A stretch of 64,000 nt of DNA from Spisula solida (Eukaryota > Mollusca > Bivalvia > Venerida > Mactridae). The DNA lies in the NCBI GenBank assembly GCA_947247005.1, contig OX365955.1:15977322-16041321 (forward strand), read 5' to 3'. Numbering within the stretch: the first letter of the stretch is position 1; each line of letters begins with the position of its first letter. A program made the translations under genes and the position numbers. The notes under the pieces were generated by a model that saw only the letters and a program-made list of their open reading frames with translations, was not told the origin of the DNA and did not search any database. This document shows, one piece after another, positions 60,720 through 64,000 of this stretch.

Positions 60720-61060
60720 ATTGCTGACAAAAGTTTTTCTGATGAGAATTGAATTGACTTTTATAGATTTTAATGATGATGGAAATTGAGTTTATTGCTG
60801 ATAAGAATTGAATTTGTTGCTGATTAATATTGAAATGATTGAATTCATTGCTGATGAAAATTGAGTTTGTTGCTGTTTTGAATTTATGATATTGCTGACA
60901 AGAATTGATTTTATTGCTGATGTGATTTGAATTCATTGCTGATGAAAATTAAATAATAAGCTGATGAGAATTAAATTCATTGCTGTTATAATTTAATAAT
61001 AAGCTGATAAGAATTAAATTTATTGTTGATGTGATTTGAAATAATTGTTTACATTGCTGA
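60720..61060. repeat. Degenerate ~20-bp AT-rich repeat between ArsS stop and SECIS
   Basis: Loose repeats of attgctgatgagaattgaat with variants (gctgataagaattaaatt) fill the 3'UTR between the stop codon and the SECIS element. Confidence 0.7.
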
Positions 61061-61080
61061 TAAGTATGATTATATGATTT

Positions 61081-61140
61081 GTTGTAGAGAATGAAGTCTT
61101 GAACTTAAATTTTATGGTGCTAGACTGATGCGAGTACAAC
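61081..61140 (+). promoter_or_regulatory. SECIS element in the ArsS 3'UTR
   Basis: The 60-base segment folds as a canonical eukaryotic SECIS. The lower stem pairs GTTGTA (61081-61086) perfectly with TACAAC (61135-61140). The internal loop is GAGA against GCGAG. The non-Watson-Crick core places ATGA (61091-61094) opposite TGAT (61126-61129), allowing tandem G.A/A.G pairs. The upper stem starts with A61095-T61126, then GTCT (61096-61099) pairs with AGAC (61122-61125); further pairs are interrupted by mismatches. The apical loop carries AAA (61107-61109), exactly 12 bases after the core, as the SECIS consensus demands. It is recognised by SBP2 to recode the upstream TGA. Confidence 0.9.
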
Positions 61141-61198
61141 ATTCAATGTTTTATTATTTGTTATTCATTATATTTATTCATGTTTTGCTAGTTGTAGT

Positions 61199-61955
61199 AC
61201 CGTATAGCGTGTTATTTCTGCTGGTAGAAAATTTTGCGATTTGGGCCTAAAATGGGTAGGTTTTATTTCTGCGGTTTTTATTTCTGCGACCTACCAGAAA
61301 ATCGGGAATTAATTTCTGCGGGTTTCAGAAACCGGAAGAAATTTCTGCGAATGGTAAATAACTACCGTATCTACTCTGGCATGATCAACAACATGATAAC
61401 ACTGCTTGTATGATTTATATTTAATTGTTAATTTTATACAGAACTCAGCTTTTTTCATTTTAGGAACATCAGAACAGAACAGAACATTTTCAGCAGTACA
61501 TGCACTACCGGTAAACTAAATCAATGCATTTAACGGCATATTATCCTCAACCCAGTCTATTATCCCCGCACCCCTAAATCCACATATGATGATGTCTGGC
61601 TGTGCTCGAATATCAGTACAAACTACAGTGCTGCAAATTGAACCAGTTGTCAAACTTACATCAACGTGTATTGAGGGTCAATACCGATATAACACATACC
61701 ATTCATTAATTGTTAAACAAACAAGCAAACAAAGACAGTCGATCACTATACGTGTGAAAAATACGACAGTAACAAAACACTAGAAAGATATAGATTAAAG
61801 GTATATTCCCAGTATATTGAAGCAAAATATGGAAGTTAAATTTTGCGAACAAAATTTTTACGGATGTTTAATTTTGCGGAATTTAATTTTACGGGACAGC
61901 CTCAAACCGCAAAAAACGCAGAAATAAAAACTCGCAGAAATTACCCGCTATATGG
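61199..61955. mobile_element. ~757-bp TIR element downstream of the SECIS
   Basis: The left end, accgtatagcgtgttatttc, is the inverted counterpart of the right end gaaattacccgctatatggt. Many tttctgcg and ttttgcg words lie inside. No transposase frame. It begins 59 bp after the SECIS, so the ArsS transcript may end near or inside it. Confidence 0.7.
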
Positions 61956-61989
61956 TAATTTTTATACTATTCAGTTATATTATTATGTG

Positions 61990-62345
61990 CCCCCATCTTT
62001 GATGAGGGGGTATATTGCTTTGCACATGTCAGTCTGTTTGTCTGTCTGTCGGTAGACCAAATGGTTTCCCTTCAATAACTCAAGAACGCTTTGCACTAGG
62101 ACCTTCACATTTTACATGGAGTTTGGTCAACAGAAGTAGATGACCGCTATTGAATTTGAGGTCAGTAGGTCAGAGGTCCCGGGCCATGGACCGAACCAGA
62201 TGGAGAGCTGTGGTAAAGGCCCTATGCTCCGACCGGAGTGAAGAGGACTAAGTAAGTAAGTAAGTAAGGTCAAAGGTCAAGGTCACTGTGACCTTTACCA
62301 TTTCTGATTTTTGGGCTGCCTTGGGGGCATACATGTTTTACAAAC
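61990..62345. mobile_element. TGCCCCC...GGGGGCA repeat with internal RTE insertion
   Basis: Starts gtgcccccatctttgatgag and ends ttgggggcatacatgtttta, with ctgtctgtcgg and gtcaaggtcactgtgacc inside. Related in design to 29833 and 53272 but a different family. Interrupted by the RTE end at 62178-62269. Confidence 0.6.
62178..62269 (+). pseudogene. RTE-type LINE 3' end (about 90 bp, extremely truncated)
   Basis: From 62186 one frame reads MDRTRWRAVVKALCSDRSEE, D, stop, the typical RTE C-terminus, directly followed by a (TAAG)n tail. Only the last ~20 codons were inserted. Confidence 0.75.
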
Positions 62346-62349
62346 GTCT

Positions 62350-63574
62350 TGTTATATTCAATATTATTATGTTGGTATATCTGTGAGTGTTGGACTCAGG
62401 TACGGAGTGTTTAAAACTATCTTGTCATGATTATTTACTATTCAATGTATTATTTATATAATAAGTCATATCTAGAGTTCAAACTATTTTTGCTAGTCTT
62501 ATTATTTTTATAACATTGATTTTGTTCACAATATTCAGGTAGGCCCTATAGATTATTTTGTTGATATTTTTTTGTGATTTTAATATTATAAGTCACCTCT
62601 CATCGACACTGTATATTTGTCGACGGATATATGTTGAGTAACATTTTTCATATCTTGCCCTTCAATCTATAAGACTTCGGGTTGTTTTTTAATCGTTTTA
62701 TTCGAGTTTTGGTCGGTAAACACAGTACGGTTTAAAACGGATTTTAACCTCTCCCAGAACGCCCCCCTGGCAGGAAACTTCGTGCGTCACGAGTTGTTAT
62801 TATGGAAATCATAAATATTTTTGCATAAGTGTGAAGTACGAACCCTATTCTAAACATTTCTGGTCATATTTTTCTAAAAATCCATCGAAAAATATTCGAA
62901 AAAGACTGTCCGGTAATATCTACTGTACGTCATTGAAATAGCGCCAAAATTGCCCCTGTTTGGGCCCCAATATTAGGTTGTTCACGTGGCCTCATATTTT
63001 GGAAAATCTATTTTTAGCAAACAGCTTGAACACAGATAGGTGTAAACACAAAAAATTCTGACTAAAAATCGATTTTTATCCAGTCACTTCCGGCAAAATC
63101 TGCCTGTTAACGGGGTGCCTGATAAACTTGGCGATTATCGGTCACCTGGTCATGTGACTAGTGATAATCCGTCACCTTACCATGTAATCTGACGGACTTC
63201 TTCTTATATGAGAGTCACCGGTTGCAATTCCGTGCCCGAGGGTGAGGTTTTTCTATTCTAAATGAGCTGGTGGTTGATCAGTTATTTTCTTCGACTTACC
63301 TGCGTCTACACGACGTCTATCAAGATGTCCGACGCCGTTGTTTATTCTCTATTTAACTTCAGGGGAAGCTTCGATTTCTGTCCGGTATTATCTCCTTTGC
63401 CAGTATGGAGGACAGAATTTTAGCTGTGTGAAGATTTTTGCCACACAGGGTTGTATTAGTCTGCTGAATGCAGACACCTCTAGTTAGAAATTGATTGTGT
63501 TCAGAACTCGAACAACAATTGCATAATATATTTGTTATAAAATTGTATACTTTTATCATTCGTATTGTATTTCA
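62350..63574. other. Intergenic, nothing recognised
   Basis: No exon, RNA gene or clear element was supported in this stretch, nor in 63783-64000. Confidence 0.4.
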
Positions 63575-63782
63575 TGATCAGTTCTTTGATTTATTGAATT
63601 ATATTATTGTATTTCAGTCCTTTGATTTGTTGAATTATATTATTGTATTTCAGTCCTTTGATTTGTTGAATTATATAATTGTATTTCGGTCCTTTGATTT
63701 GTTGAATTATATTATTGTATTTCGGTCCTTTGATTTGTTGAATTATATTACAAAAATGTATTGTATTTCAGTCCTTTGATTT
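63575..63782. repeat. 36-bp tandem repeat, about six units
   Basis: The unit is tcctttgatttgttgaatta followed by tattattgtatttcag, with a/g variation before tcc. Each unit ends in a splice-acceptor-like tttcag, but no exon is visible. Confidence 0.9.
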
Positions 63783-64000
63783 GTAAAATGTATAATGATT
63801 GTCTCCCTTATATGATGTTAATTGTGCCAATTATCTCCCTTTAGTGATCATGGTATATTTTAGTCATTCAAACCAATTACCTCCCTTAGATGAAATAATA
63901 ATTTTTTATTGTTTAAATTCACGTCGTTTGTAGATGAATTAGCCTATGTGCTTTGAAGAGATATTGTGAAGTCATAAATATTCATGGGGAATTTAATTTC

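Overview
The window is animal nuclear DNA. The genes are split by GT-AG introns, the intergenic DNA is AT-rich, and it is full of LINE remnants, tRNA-derived SINEs, terminal-inverted-repeat (TIR) elements and minisatellites. The style of the repeats, an intronless TRIM gene and a secreted coiled-coil first exon all point to a lophotrochozoan, most likely a bivalve mollusc. That placement is inference; no species is assigned.

Layout. 0-1.3 kb (minus): first exon of a secreted coiled-coil protein whose remainder lies outside the window. 5.4-7.6 kb (minus): intronless RING/B-box TRIM-type E3 ligase. 8.0-9.9 kb (minus): 5'-truncated LINE flanked by a 121-bp direct repeat, followed by an ~880-bp foldback element. 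13.0-14.4 kb: 55-bp satellite with a 333-bp higher-order repeat. 16.3-33.5 kb (plus): complete nine-exon choline kinase gene, with 29-, 21- and 33-bp minisatellites in introns 1 and 2. 33.6-40 kb: TTAA-flanked TIR element, a 36-bp minisatellite and otherwise empty DNA. 40.7-47.0 kb (minus): complete nine-coding-exon TADA3 (ADA3, SAGA/ATAC subunit). 47-50.8 kb: head-to-head intergenic region with two mobile elements. 50.8-60.5 kb (plus): eight-coding-exon radical SAM gene of the ArsS (arsenosugar biosynthesis) family. 60.5-64 kb: its 3' region, more TIR elements and a 36-bp repeat.

Main result. The ArsS gene appears to be a selenoprotein gene. Its last exon has an in-frame TGA exactly where the family has a conserved Cys (GSSC/U-x-G), followed by five more codons and TAA. 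About 0.6 kb downstream, bases 61081-61140 fold into what looks like a textbook eukaryotic SECIS element: lower stem, internal loop, AUGA/UGAU quartet, upper stem, and an AAA apical loop 12 nt after the quartet. The protein is assembled as 449 residues with Sec at 444, a CxxxCxxC radical SAM cluster motif at 161-168, and a basic, mitochondrial-presequence-like N-terminus.

A second theme is tandem duplication at coding-exon edges. There are five copies of the acceptor of TADA3 exon 8, two copies of the acceptor of choline kinase exon 8, and a 99-bp 3'UTR minisatellite whose last unit carries the TADA3 stop codon. In both acceptor cases the decoys lead to early stop codons.

The three complete genes are unrelated in pathway (phospholipid synthesis, chromatin acetylation, arsenic/selenium chemistry). 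There is no operon-like logic beyond the head-to-head TADA3/ArsS arrangement.
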